A stretch of 64,000 nt of DNA. Source: CAIWHR01 sp963734575 (GTDB lineage: Bacteria > Pseudomonadota > Gammaproteobacteria > Burkholderiales > Casimicrobiaceae). The notes beneath the pieces are model-generated. The model was not told where the DNA came from. It made no database searches and saw only the letters and a list, made by a program, of their open reading frames with translations. The DNA is taken from NCBI GenBank assembly GCA_963734575.1, contig CAVTHT010000006.1:186001-250000 (forward strand). Reading direction: 5' to 3'. Numbering within the stretch: position 1 is the stretch's first letter; each line of letters starts with the position of its first letter. Both the position numbers and the translations under genes were made by a program. Shown piece after piece: positions 37,947 through 47,238 of this stretch.

Positions 37947-38429
37947 TCAGTCGGGGTTCTGGATCGTGCGGATGGCATCCTCGGCGCGCGCGCGGATCAC
38001 GCCGCCGCGCCCTTCGGCCGCGATCGGCTCGTCGGGCAACACCAGCCAGGACATCAGATCGCGTACCGAGATCAGGGTGACCGGGTTGGTGCCGTCCTCG
38101 ACCAGCAAATGCCGATGTCCGAACTCGATCATGAGCCGCAGCGCCTCGTCGACGGTTGCCGTCGTGGCGACCCGGCGGACTTGTCGGCTCATGACGGAGC
38201 CGATCAGCGTCGTGCGGGGGTCGCGGCCCTCGGCCACCACGCGCCGCATCAAGTCGCGCTCGGTGAAGATTCCCTCGACCACGCCGCTGGCGCTGCGCAC
38301 GAGGACCGCGCCGACGTGGTTCGCGGCCATCAACGACACCGCTGCAGCGATCGTTGCATCGCTCGCGACGGCGAGCACCGACTGGATCCGTTTGGTGCGT
38401 ACGATTTCACCGACGGGCTTGGTGAGCAT
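37947..38429 (-). CDS. CBS-domain protein
   Basis: The 160-residue protein is a Bateman module of two CBS domains: SVLAVASDATIAAAVSLMAANHVGAVLVRSASGVVEGIFTERD-type first repeat (about 13-70) and VMSRQVRRVATTATVDEAL with HRHLLVEDGTNPVTLISVRDL (about 80-140). CBS pairs bind adenine nucleotides and regulate partner proteins; standalone forms like this have unknown partners. The ATG at 38429 has GGGGAGG upstream and begins the family; longer open frame upstream is ignored. It lies about 130 bases downstream of the S9 peptidase gene. Confidence 0.88.
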   Translation of the reverse strand: MLTKPVGEIVRTKRIQSVLAVASDATIAAAVSLMAANHVGAVLVRSASGVVEGIFTERDLMRRVVAEGRDPRTTLIGSVMSRQVRRVATTATVDEALRLMIEFGHRHLLVEDGTNPVTLISVRDLMSWLVLPDEPIAAEGRGGVIRARAEDAIRTIQNPD

Positions 38430-38558
38430 GGTGCCTCCCCGGAAGTTGATGCATGCGCCGCGGCATGCACGGCCGACAGTAGACGCCGCGGCATGACGCG
38501 CCACCTTGACCTGGCTCAGCTTCGACGAAGATCACACCCGGTCGATGGCCGCCCGGGT

Positions 38559-40487
38559 CTACGGTGCGCCCTGGATATTCCTGGCGAGAAAGTCGGTCAC
38601 GCGCCGGTAGAAGTCGAAACGATTGGCTTCGAGCAGGAACCCGTGCCCTTCGTCCGTGTACGTCACCCACTCCACCGGTACGTTGCGGGCAACCAGTGCG
38701 TCACGCATCTGCTCGCCGTGGATCAGCGGCACCCTGCGATCGGCCGTACCGTACGCCATCAGCACGGGCTTCGTGATCTTTCCCGCATTGCGCAGCGGCG
38801 ACGCGGCCTGGAGGCGCGCGGCGTCGTTATCGGGATCGCCGATCAGCTCCCTGGCGGCATAGCGCAGGGAGTCCGTGCCGGCCGTGTCCGACCAGGTCAC
38901 GTCGAACATCAGGTTGATGTCGGTGACGCCAACGTAGTTGATGCCGCAGCGCCAGCGCTCCGGGTCGCGCGCCAGGCCCATCATCACCGCATAGCCGCCG
39001 TAGCTCGCGCCCATGATGCACGCGTGCCGGGGATCGATGATGCCCTGCGCGGCGAGCCAGTCCATCCCGTCGTTGAGGTCGTCCTGCATCGCCAGACCCC
39101 ATTGCTTCCAGCCGGCGAGATAGAGCTTGCGACCCCACCCGGTGCTTCCCCGGAAATCGGGCTCCAGCACGGCGTAGCCGAGGGAAGCGAGATACGCGGG
39201 TGCCGGGCGCCAGCGCCAATACCCACCGCGCACCCATGGACCACCGTGCACGTACATCACGAGCGGCAGTCCCTTGGCCTGCTTGTTGGGGGGCAGCGTC
39301 AGGTAGGCCGGAATCTCCAGGCCGTCGCGCGCCTTGTAACGCACGAATTCGCGTTTCGGCATTTCGGCGGGATTGATTGCCTTGCGCAGTATGCCGACCG
39401 GTTCGATGCGCCGTTTGGCGAGATCGAGCAGGTAGTACGCGCCGGGATCGCGATCCGAAAACGACTCGATCAGGACGCGATTGCCGCGTCGCTCGATGCG
39501 GTTCACATGGTCGGGGAGCGAGGCGTCGACCGTCTTCTGCAGCCGCGCCCACTCGGGGTCGAACCACGCCGTTCCGGGCTTTTCTCCCTGGTACCGGATG
39601 CCGACGATCCGCCGGCTGTTGGGGTCGCGCACGAGGTCGCCCGTGAGATCGGCTTCGGCATGCGCCGCAACCACCTCGCCAAGCGCCTTTCGCTGCACGT
39701 CGTAACGGTAGATCGCTGCGGTGTCGCGCCCGATGTCGCTCGCCACCAGCAGCGTCCCGTCGGCGTCGAAGGCCACCGGGCTCATGCGGGGGACGCCCAA
39801 TTCGTACGTCCCGAGTTCCACCCACGCACCATCGCCCGATGCGCGCCAGAACACGCGCCGCGTGGTGCCCTTCTCGATGGTCACCGCGGCGCGCACGTCG
39901 CCCTTGGCATCCGCGACCCACGAAATGACGTCGCCCGGCCGGCCCGCAGTCACCAGCTGACTGCGCCCGGTCCGCGTGTTGAGCCGGTAGACGTCCGGGT
40001 AGTGCAAGTTGAATTCGTTGGAGAGGATCAGGACGTCGTCGCTACCATCGTCGAGGAGCGGCAGCAGTCCTGTGAAACGGTGTCCAGCGAGCTGGCGGGA
40101 CTCGCTACCGTCGCGGTTGACCGCGTACAGGCCGCCCGCAGTCTGTGCGCCGAGCTCCGCCTGCAGGTCGGCCACGCCGAAGATCAGGCGATTTTCGTTG
40201 ACCCACTGGATCGCCCGAACGTCTTCGCCGTCGACCGAGGTGACGATGCGGCTGGTGCCCGCATCGAGGTCGACCACGGCTAGACGTAGTCGACCCTGTG
40301 CGGGCACGGCAGCAGCCAGGTATCTGCCCGAAGGCGACAGCTGCACCTCGCTGAAGTCGGCGTGTCCGAAGAATTTCGCTATGGCACTCGCCGGGTCCGC
40401 AGCCGATACCGGGTCTGCGCCGAACAGCGCCACGGCGGGATAGGACAAGAGCGCGACGAGGCCAAGCAGGAAGGCGCGACGAAGCAT
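38559..40487 (-). CDS. S9 family prolyl oligopeptidase-like serine peptidase, secreted
   Basis: The 642-residue protein has a signal peptide (about 1-29), an N-terminal beta-propeller domain (about 35-370), then an alpha/beta-hydrolase catalytic domain. The nucleophile is S495 in GASYGGYAV, with D583 (GTADRRVPL) and H615 (DEGHGF) completing the triad. The YVHGGPWVRGGYWRW oxyanion-hole segment is intact. This matches S9C-type acylaminoacyl/dipeptidyl peptidases that degrade short peptides in the periplasm. Full length, no anomaly seen. It is probably monocistronic, or transcribed together with the CBS gene. Confidence 0.92.
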   Translation of the reverse strand: MLRRAFLLGLVALLSYPAVALFGADPVSAADPASAIAKFFGHADFSEVQLSPSGRYLAAAVPAQGRLRLAVVDLDAGTSRIVTSVDGEDVRAIQWVNENRLIFGVADLQAELGAQTAGGLYAVNRDGSESRQLAGHRFTGLLPLLDDGSDDVLILSNEFNLHYPDVYRLNTRTGRSQLVTAGRPGDVISWVADAKGDVRAAVTIEKGTTRRVFWRASGDGAWVELGTYELGVPRMSPVAFDADGTLLVASDIGRDTAAIYRYDVQRKALGEVVAAHAEADLTGDLVRDPNSRRIVGIRYQGEKPGTAWFDPEWARLQKTVDASLPDHVNRIERRGNRVLIESFSDRDPGAYYLLDLAKRRIEPVGILRKAINPAEMPKREFVRYKARDGLEIPAYLTLPPNKQAKGLPLVMYVHGGPWVRGGYWRWRPAPAYLASLGYAVLEPDFRGSTGWGRKLYLAGWKQWGLAMQDDLNDGMDWLAAQGIIDPRHACIMGASYGGYAVMMGLARDPERWRCGINYVGVTDINLMFDVTWSDTAGTDSLRYAARELIGDPDNDAARLQAASPLRNAGKITKPVLMAYGTADRRVPLIHGEQMRDALVARNVPVEWVTYTDEGHGFLLEANRFDFYRRVTDFLARNIQGAP

Positions 40488-40643
40488 GGGGCGTGGGTGG
40501 CGAGTTGGTCCGACGTTCCGCTCGCCGACTGGCTGCGGCGGGCGAGGCGATGGTTAATGCAATTGCGCGATGGACGGACACGCGTTGTCTGCCCATCGCC
40601 GCTGCTAGACTCGACCACTCCGCCGCGTGCAACGGTTGCGCGC

Positions 40644-41054
40644 ATGCATATCGCCATTGCTCGCGCCGGACCTGCCGGGCTGTTCTTCGCGCTGCTTGCG
40701 AAACGCCGCCGCCCCGCGGCTGACGTGGCGCTGTTCGAGCAGAATCCCCGCAGCGCGACGTTCGGGTTCGGCGTCGTGTTCTCGCACGGCGCGCTCGATA
40801 TCCTGCGCCGCGATGCGCCCGGGTTGCTCGCCCATATCGAGCAGCGCATGGAGAGCCGGATGAACGATGCCCGCCTGCGGGCTGCGTCGCCGCGGTTCAT
40901 GGAGACCGTGCGCCAAGCGCGCGAGCGACTGGGGGGCGGCGGGCGCACCCGCCACACCGGATCGCCGGATCGGCGCGCTGAGCGGGTAACATCGCGCACC
41001 TTTCCCGCCCGGCGCAGTCATAGTGCCTGTGGTGTCTTGCGCATGGCCACATGA
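40644..41054 (+). pseudogene. flavin-dependent monooxygenase remnant (N-terminal fragment)
   Basis: The first 78 residues resemble the FAD-binding start of salicylyl-CoA 5-hydroxylase-like flavin monooxygenases: AGPAGLFFALLAKR, DVALFEQNPRSATFGFGVVFSHGALDIL. The first glycine of the usual GAGPAG is replaced (ARAGPAG), and similarity stops near 40880, where the rest of a roughly 400-residue enzyme is absent. The following frame to 41054 is unlike the family. This is a decayed fragment rather than a working gene; no other part of the enzyme was found within the window. Confidence 0.65.
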
Positions 41055-41274
41055 TCCCGCGCATGGCACCGCGCTCGATGTGAGCTGGCATGCGGCTTGA
41101 TTAAACGCACATCGGATGCACATCGCCATTGCGCCGGCTCCGCTGCCATGCTGAAGTGCCCGGCGTGGAGGTGTGTAAGACATTTCCTACGGTCGAATCG
41201 GCCTGGGGAGTGTGGGAAGGGACCCGGCCAGCCCCTATGCTGCAGTCATTACAGGCCGCCGTTGATCGATTGAC

Positions 41275-41634
41275 ATGACCAAGACCCACCTCATCACCCA
41301 TTCCCCCACGTTTTCGCGGTTGCGAGCACCAGATGGCGCCGGTTCGTCAGCGCGGCGCGACGCCCAGGAGCTGCTCGAACGTGCCCGGGAAGCGCAGGCC
41401 GGCTTCGAGGCACTCTTCGACAGCTTCGATGACTTCGACGAGCTCGTGCGGGAGTGCATCCCCACGGTCGACGATCTCCTTGCGGCGGACGAGGCCGCGG
41501 CGGGAAGCACACCCGCCAAGCGCGAACGCAGCGCAGGCATCCGCGACCGCGCCGGCAGGGGCACGCGGGGCCGGTCGCGCACGTCGCGCAACAGCTCCGG
41601 CGCCTTCTCCTTCTACGGTCACAGCCGTCGCTGA
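41275..41634 (+). CDS. small protein of unknown function
   Basis: This 119-residue frame begins with ATG and has coding-like third-position GC bias. The middle is acidic (AQAGFEALFDSFDDFDELVRECIPTVDDLLAADE) and predicted helical; the end is basic and Arg/Ser-rich (RGTRGRSRTSRNSSG). No known family or ribosome binding site stands out. It could be a real small gene or chance. Confidence 0.35.
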   Translation: MTKTHLITHSPTFSRLRAPDGAGSSARRDAQELLERAREAQAGFEALFDSFDDFDELVRECIPTVDDLLAADEAAAGSTPAKRERSAGIRDRAGRGTRGRSRTSRNSSGAFSFYGHSRR

Positions 41635-41783
41635 ACGGTGAACTTCTAACGCTGCCGCGTTCGCCGGGCTGCTGGTCATTTGCCAGCAGCCGACGATCCC
41701 CGATACTCTAACGGCCCCCCGGCGATCGCTCGCGTGATCGACCGGGCAGACGTCTTTGCGTCCCCAGCCCAAGGAGTACCGTC

Positions 41784-42335
41784 ATGGATCGCGTTCGGCA
41801 TGCATCAAGGTCGTTCCTGTTGGGTGTGGCATTACTGATGTCCGCAAGCACGTTCGCCACCGACAACCGGATCTTCGGCAGCACCAAGGACCTCAACTGG
41901 GGCGCGGCGCCACCCACGTTCCCCAAGGGCGCCAAGGTTGCCGTCCTGCACGGCGACCCCGGAGCGCCGGGTCTCTACGTGCTGCGCCTGCGGGTGCCGT
42001 CGGGCTACAGGATTGCGCCCCATTCACAGCCGCAGGACCGGCAGCTCACGGTCCTTTCCGGCGCGATCTACCTCGGCTATGGCGATACGTGGGATCCCAA
42101 GCACACCAGTGTGATGAAGGCCGGCGGCTTCCACACCATGGCGGCGGACCAGAGCTACTTCGGCTACACGAAGGGCGAGACCATCGTGCAGATCGAGGGG
42201 CAAGGTCCCTTCGAGTTGCGCTACGTGCGACCCGAAGACAATCCGCAGACCGCGGGCGTCCCGAAGCCCTACTACTTCCCTTCGCAGTACAAGCTGGACG
42301 CGCCTGAGCCCGGAGAGCCCGTCGAGGCTTTCTGA
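41784..42335 (+). CDS. secreted cupin-domain protein
   Basis: The 183-residue protein has a signal peptide (about 1-26, LLGVALLMSASTFA) and a single cupin barrel: LRLRVPSGYRIAPHSQPQDRQLTVLSGAIYLGYGD carries the first cupin motif with the histidine/glutamine metal-site region, and the second motif is around GGFHTMAADQSYFGYT. Such periplasmic cupins (DUF4437-like) have unknown substrates. AAGGAG lies 8 bases before the ATG. It stands alone between a small unknown gene and a minus-strand zinc ribbon. Confidence 0.82.
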   Translation: MDRVRHASRSFLLGVALLMSASTFATDNRIFGSTKDLNWGAAPPTFPKGAKVAVLHGDPGAPGLYVLRLRVPSGYRIAPHSQPQDRQLTVLSGAIYLGYGDTWDPKHTSVMKAGGFHTMAADQSYFGYTKGETIVQIEGQGPFELRYVRPEDNPQTAGVPKPYYFPSQYKLDAPEPGEPVEAF

Positions 42336-42417
42336 TCGGCGGCGAAGCTCGGCGCGCCGCGCGCCGCGGTGACGAACGGCACCGAATGACGCCGGCGCGG
42401 CGCAGCCGCGCCGGTGC

Positions 42418-42648
42418 TCACGACCGCAGCGTCCCTTCCCACTGACAGCCGATGCGCACGCACTGATAGCGCCGCACCGGCGTGAGCAGGCTGCGCAGCC
42501 GGTCGGCGGCCGTGCGCCGGACGCGGCGCAGCGGCATGCCGCAACGCGGGCAGCGCTTCTGGGTCGTCGAGCTGTGGTCGACCCGCGACACCGGCGGTAA
42601 GCCGGATCGGGAGGGATCGGCCGGCGTGGCCATGGAGAAGTTGCTCAT
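42418..42648 (-). CDS. small zinc-ribbon protein
   Basis: The 76-residue protein has a CxxC (C33, C36 in CPRCGMPL) and a second pair C63 and C68 (YQCVRIGCQWEG), enough for one zinc site. The linker is Arg-rich. The N-terminal 30 residues look disordered. Function unknown; a nucleic-acid binding or structural role is possible. The ATG at 42648 is chosen over longer upstream frames, which lack coding character. Confidence 0.6.
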   Translation of the reverse strand: MSNFSMATPADPSRSGLPPVSRVDHSSTTQKRCPRCGMPLRRVRRTAADRLRSLLTPVRRYQCVRIGCQWEGTLRS

Positions 42649-43028
42649 CGTGCGTCCGACTGCATGAGACAGTACCGGGCACCCTGGGTTCGGCCGTACG
42701 TCCCGGTTACGATGCCGCGTCGCGCGCCAACCCTCGTGGGACCGCCTTGGGGTGGGTTCGGCTGATCTCGCCGCCCGGGCACACACTTTATGACATTGTC
42801 ACGGTGGTTGCCAGCCTACGCCATCCCGCCGTGCCCCGCCATCGCCCGTGGGTCGGCGGGCAGTCTCGGGCGCGTGCTCGATGGCGGTCGGTAGAGCTTG
42901 CCGCCGGTGTGCAAATTCTCGCCACTGGCCGGCGGCCTGCGCGCCTGCAGACGCCGGTGACCGGGCGGACGGCCCTCCCGAACCCGGCATGTCTCCTGCT
43001 TGCTCGCTACGTCACACAACGTCTTGGA
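42649..43028. other. intergenic region, no gene recognised
   Basis: About 380 bases between the divergent zinc-ribbon and DUF2188 genes. Several open frames overlap, but none resembles a protein. It should hold both promoters; I see no clear -35/-10 pair. Confidence 0.4.
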
Positions 43029-43034
43029 GGAGCC

Positions 43035-43274
43035 ATGGCAAGTGAGCGCACCGTGTATCACGTCGTTCCGAACGCCAGTGCGGAACGCTGGGTCGTCACG
43101 ATCGAGAACGACGATCGGTTCCGCGAGGAATACGACACCAAGCAGGAAGCCGTCGAGGCTGCGAAGGGCCGGGCCAAGGGACAGCAACCCGCGCAGGTGA
43201 AGGTGCATCGCAAGGACGGCAACATGGAGTACGAGAGCACCTACGGGCAGGACCCGCGGCGCTCACCGAGCTGA
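43035..43274 (+). CDS. DUF2188 family small protein
   Basis: The 79-residue protein reads VYHVVPNASAERWVVTIEND, FREEYDTKQEAVEAAKGRAKGQQPAQVKVHRKDGNMEYESTYGQDP. This is the complete DUF2188 pattern of a W-x-V strand, a K/Q-E-A helix, and a final H/K-x-x-D-G turn. Function unknown; often stress- or plasmid-associated. TTGGAGG is positioned 5 bases before the ATG. Confidence 0.85.
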   Translation: MASERTVYHVVPNASAERWVVTIENDDRFREEYDTKQEAVEAAKGRAKGQQPAQVKVHRKDGNMEYESTYGQDPRRSPS

Positions 43275-43298
43275 TCCGCGAGAGCAGCACCCCGCAAT

Positions 43299-43326
43299 CA
43301 TCCGCCGTCGCGCGCGACGGCGGATG
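43299..43326. repeat. perfect 28-base palindrome
   Basis: CATCCGCCGTCGCG followed directly by its exact inverse. It lies 24 bases after the DUF2188 stop and about 80 bases before the DUF2868 start. No T tract follows, so it is a hairpin end signal or a protein-binding operator rather than a standard intrinsic terminator. Confidence 0.75.
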
Positions 43327-43404
43327 TCACCCCTTCGTCCCGTGGACGTGAGCTCCGGCGAAGGGTATTCGACGCGCCGCCATGGAGGACGTACCCTCCG
43401 GGGC

Positions 43405-44860
43405 ATGCACGAGACGGCGGCACGCGACCTGGTCCTGGTTCGCGCAATCGAGACCACCGACGCCGAGCGCGCTCTCTGGAGTGATGCCGAGCGCGCGTGG
43501 GCGAGTCGCGCTGCCGCCGAGATCGTCACCGGCACGGCTCGGGACGAGGACTTCCTCGTGCGCCGCGCGTTGCTGGCGCGCGAGGAGCTGACGCATCGGC
43601 ATGCGGCGTTGCGACGGGCCGTGCGGGTCGCGAGCTGGCCGGCATGGGTTACGCCGACGCTGCTCGCCGTTGCCTTCGTGCTGAGTGTATCGGTGGACCG
43701 CATCGGCAGCGGGGGCCATGTCAACATCCTCGCGCCGCCCGTGCTCGCGCTGCTTGCCTGGAATCTCGTCGTGTATCTGCTGCTCGCGGCACGGAGCCTG
43801 CAGCGCATGCTCGGCCGCCGCGGCGCTCGCACGGGCCCGATCCGCGAATGGATCGTTCGCGCAACCGGCTCGCAACCCTTTACGAGGCGGGTGGCGGCCG
43901 ATGCGCCGGTTGCTGCCGGCATCGCTGCGTTCGTGTCGGCATGGTCGACCCTCGTCGGGGGCCTGTATGCCGCGCGCGTCGCGCGCATCCTGCACGTCGC
44001 CGCGATCGTCGTCGCCGCAGGCGTGCTCATCGGCCTGTACGTTCGCGGCCTCGCCCTGGAGTATCGCGCGAGCTGGGAGAGCACGTTCCTCGACGCACCG
44101 CAAGTGCACGACCTTCTGCGCGTGGTGCTCGCGCCCGGCGCATGGCTCACTGGAATTCCCGTGCCTTCGACGGAACACATCGCAGCGCTGCGATCGAGCG
44201 TGCCGGGTGCGGGCGAGAATGCGGCGACGTGGGTGCATCTGTATGCCGCGACCGTCACGCTCGTGATCATCGTGCCGCGTCTGCTGCTGGCAATTATCGC
44301 GTCGGGGATCGAGCGCCGCCATCAGCAGCGAATGCCGGTGCGGATCGGCGACCCGTACTACCGCCGCCTGCTGCGCGCGTTTCGCGAAGGTCCCATGCGG
44401 GTGCGCGTGGTGCCGTACAGCTTCAACCCAACGCCGTCAGCCGCCGACGCGCTGCGCGCGCTGACGCTGCGCGCGTTCGGAGCCGCGGAACTGACCGTCG
44501 CCGAGGCGGTGCCTTATGGCGGCGAGGACAGTCTCGCGGCCGGGCTCGTGCCTGCGAGCGCAGACCTCGTGTTGCCGCTGTTCAATGCGACTGCGACACC
44601 GGAAACGGAGACGCACGGCGCGTTCCTCTCGTCGATTGCAGCCTCGGGTGAGCATGCGGACTGCGTCGCGATCGTGGACGAGTCGGGCTTCCGGCAACGA
44701 TGGCCGGGCGACTGATGCCCGCCTGGCGGAGCGACGCGCCGCTTGGCAGGAGCTGCTGCGATCGGCGCGGATGCCTGGAGTATTCGTGCATCTCGGAGAG
44801 CTCGATCTCGAACGTGGCGCGCAGTCTCTCGAAGCCGCGATCGGCCAGCGCACAGCGTGA
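43405..44860 (+). CDS. DUF2868 membrane protein (one frameshift near the end)
   Basis: The protein begins HETAARDLVLVRAIETTDAER and has helices at about residues 75-95 and 115-135, with others around 195-225 and 290-310. A soluble C-terminal domain (VRVVPYSFNPTPSAADALRAL, SADLVLPLFNATATPETETHG, DCVAIVDESGFRQRW) follows. The frame ends early at 44715 but DUF2868 continues in the next frame (DARLAERRAAWQELLRSA to 44860), so a shift near 44705-44715 is inferred. The ATG at 43405 best fits; an upstream start at 43324 is less likely. DUF2868 genes are typically followed by DUF3482 GTPases, as here. Confidence 0.82.
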
Positions 44861-44862
44861 CC

Positions 44863-46343
44863 ATGGACACGTTGTCGGTCACGCTCTCCCTCATCTCGCA
44901 CACGAACGCCGGCAAGACGACCCTCGCGCGCACGCTGCTAGGCCGTGACGTCGGCGAGGTGCGCGACCGCGCGCATGTCACGCTCGCGGCGTCGGAGTAC
45001 ACGATGCTCGAGCTTCCCGGGGGCGAAGCGCTCCGGCTGTGGGACACACCGGGTTCGGGGACAGCGCGCGGCTCGCCCGGCGGCTCGCGCAGCAGGGCAA
45101 CCCCATCGGCTGGTTCCTGACCCAGGTCTGGGATCGCTTTCGTGACCGGCCGCTGTGGCTGGCACAGCAGGCCGTGCACAACGTCTGCGAGCGCGCCGAC
45201 GTCGTGCTCTATCTCGTGAACGCGTCCGAGGATCCGGCGGACGCCGGCTACATCGGGCCCGAGCTGCGGGTGCTCGAATGGATCGGCAAGCCGGTCATCG
45301 CGCTCCTCAACCAGACCGGGCCACCCCGCCCGCCCGAGGACGAAGCAGCCGAGGCGTCGCGCTGGCGCGAGATGCTGGCGCAACATGCGTTCGTCAAGGC
45401 GCTGCTCCCGCTCGATGCGTTCGCGCGTTGCTGGGTGCAGGAGATCGTTCTTCTTCAGGCGGTGACCGCGGCAGTGCCGCTGGACAAGCGGCCGGCGGCG
45501 GAACGCCTGACGATCGCGTGGCAGGCGCGCCGCCGCGCCCAGTTTCGCGCCTCGATGGAAGCGCTCGCGCGACCGATTGCGCGTGCCGCGTGCGAGCGCG
45601 TCACGCTGCCCGAGGCAGGATTGCCGGGGACGCTGCGCCAGCTCGGCAAGGCCTTGCGCATGGGCGGCGAGCGGGACGACGCGGGTGAGCAAGCCATGCA
45701 GGAACTCGCGCAGCGACTCGAGCGCGAGTTGCGGGAGAGCACCGACGAGCTCATCGGCGTGCACGATCTGGAAGGCCATGCCGCGGCGGAAGTGCTCGCC
45801 CGCCTGGCGAGCGACGTCACCACTCATCAGCCCGCAAGCGAAGCGAAGGCCGCGCTCATGGGGGGCGTGCTGTCGGGCGCACTGTCCGGCCTCGCGGCCG
45901 ACCTCGCGCTGGGCGGACTCACGTTCGGCGCGGGGATGGTGGCCGGCGGGCTGCTCGGCGCGCTCGGTGGCGCGGGCCTCGCGCGCGGCTACAACGTCGT
46001 GCGCGGCACGACCGCGACGGTCGTGCAGTGGAGCGAGGCCCTGCTGGACAGTCTCGTCGCGGCGGCACTCCTGCGCTACCTCGCCGTGGCGCATTACGGC
46101 CGCGGGCGAGGCGAATGGACACCATCCGAGCACCCCGCGTTCTGGCGCGAGGCCGTGAGCCGCGCGATCGCTGCACGGCGCCCGCTGTTCGCCACCGCTT
46201 GGGGCGGGCGTGAAGCCGGCGACATCGGGCCCGTGGAACGGCTGCTGACAGAGGCGATGGAGGCCGCCGCGCTGGACGTGCTCGAGGCGTTGTACCCGGG
46301 GGCGTCCGGCGGCGTCGAAGAAGGCGCCGCTACTCTCGGGTGA
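44863..46343 (+). CDS. DUF3482 GTPase, membrane-associated (one frameshift)
   Basis: The N-terminus is an Era/EngA-like G domain: P loop SHTNAGKTTLART (about residues 12-24), G2 region DRAHVTLAAS, G3 WDTPG, then FGDSARLARRL after a frame change near 45050-45060. The G4-like LLNQTG follows about 60 residues later. The remaining 400 residues are helical, with a glycine/alanine-rich hydrophobic stretch (LMGGVLSGALSGLAADLALGGLTFGAGMVAGGLLGALGGAG) that probably inserts in or lies on the membrane. Role unknown. It starts 2 bases after the DUF2868 stop, so the two are one operon, likely a GTPase and its membrane partner. Confidence 0.85.
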
Positions 46344-46558
46344 TCGGAGCGGCGGACGAACGCCGACGGCTCGCCCAAGCCGGCCCGTTGCCGCAACGCC
46401 GTTTGATTTCGCGCACATGCCCGCGCCACTTGCTGGAGCACCATGCCCGTGTCGCGACGTTGCTGTGTGTGACTACGTGACGCGGCTTCGAGCAGCACTT
46501 CGAGGCCGGTCGGGTCGCGGAGAGGCCTCGCGGCATTGGCCAACAACGTGGAGACGCC

Positions 46559-47151
46559 ATGCGCATCGCAACCACTGCTTCCATCGCCGCTGCCGCGCTC
46601 GCCGTGGCCGGATGCTTCACGGTCGGGACCGCATTCCACGTGCCCGCCCCGGAAAGCCTGCAGCTCGGCCGCACCACGCAGCAGCAGCTCCTTGCGTCGG
46701 TCGGCGGCGGCACGAGCGTTCCGAGCAACATTACGGCACACGGCGTTCCCGTGCAGTGCTACGACTTCGATTCGTACAAGGCAGGCGGCAGCGGCGATGG
46801 GCAAGGGACTTCTCGGTCGCTCCGCCTCGTACTGCTTCGCGGGCGGTGTGCTGGTCGGCTACCTCGTGACCAGCAATCTCGACACGGAGTCCAGCGACTT
46901 CGACGTCGACAAGGCGGGCACCATCACGCAGGGAATGACCCGCGCACAGGTCATCGCGTTGCTCGGAAAGCCCGCGGGCGTGGCAATCCACCCGATCGCC
47001 GACGAGCACCAACGGCAGCCAGCTTCGCTATTCGTACACCGGCTATGCGGCGAGTCTCTCGTTCCGCAAGACGATCCTGAAGGATGCATACATCGAGCTC
47101 GATCAGAACGACGTCGTGGTGACCAGCCGCGTGCCGATGCGGCAGGGTTAG
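46559..47151 (+). pseudogene. BamE/SmpA-like lipoprotein with two frameshifts
   Basis: The start reads MRIATTASIAAAALAVAGC with lipobox AVAGC (C19 lipidated). The first frame continues through TTQQQLLASVGGG; after a shift near 46795 the next frame gives YLVTSNLDTESSDFDVDKAGTITQGMTRAQVIALLGKPAG, the BamE-type GMTxxQVxxLLGxP motif. A second shift near 47010 leads to SQLRYSYTGYAASLSFRKTILKDAYIELDQNDVVV to the stop at 47151. All parts are in order and free of stops, so about 197 residues can be restored. Lipoproteins of this type attach to the outer membrane; the exact role is unknown. Confidence 0.72.
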
Positions 47152-47238
47152 CGCAGTCAGCGGGCCACGTGATCGCAAGGCGAAGGCGAGCGCGAGCTCG
47201 CGGACTGCCCGCCCGGACGAGAACGATGCCCGACGCGG

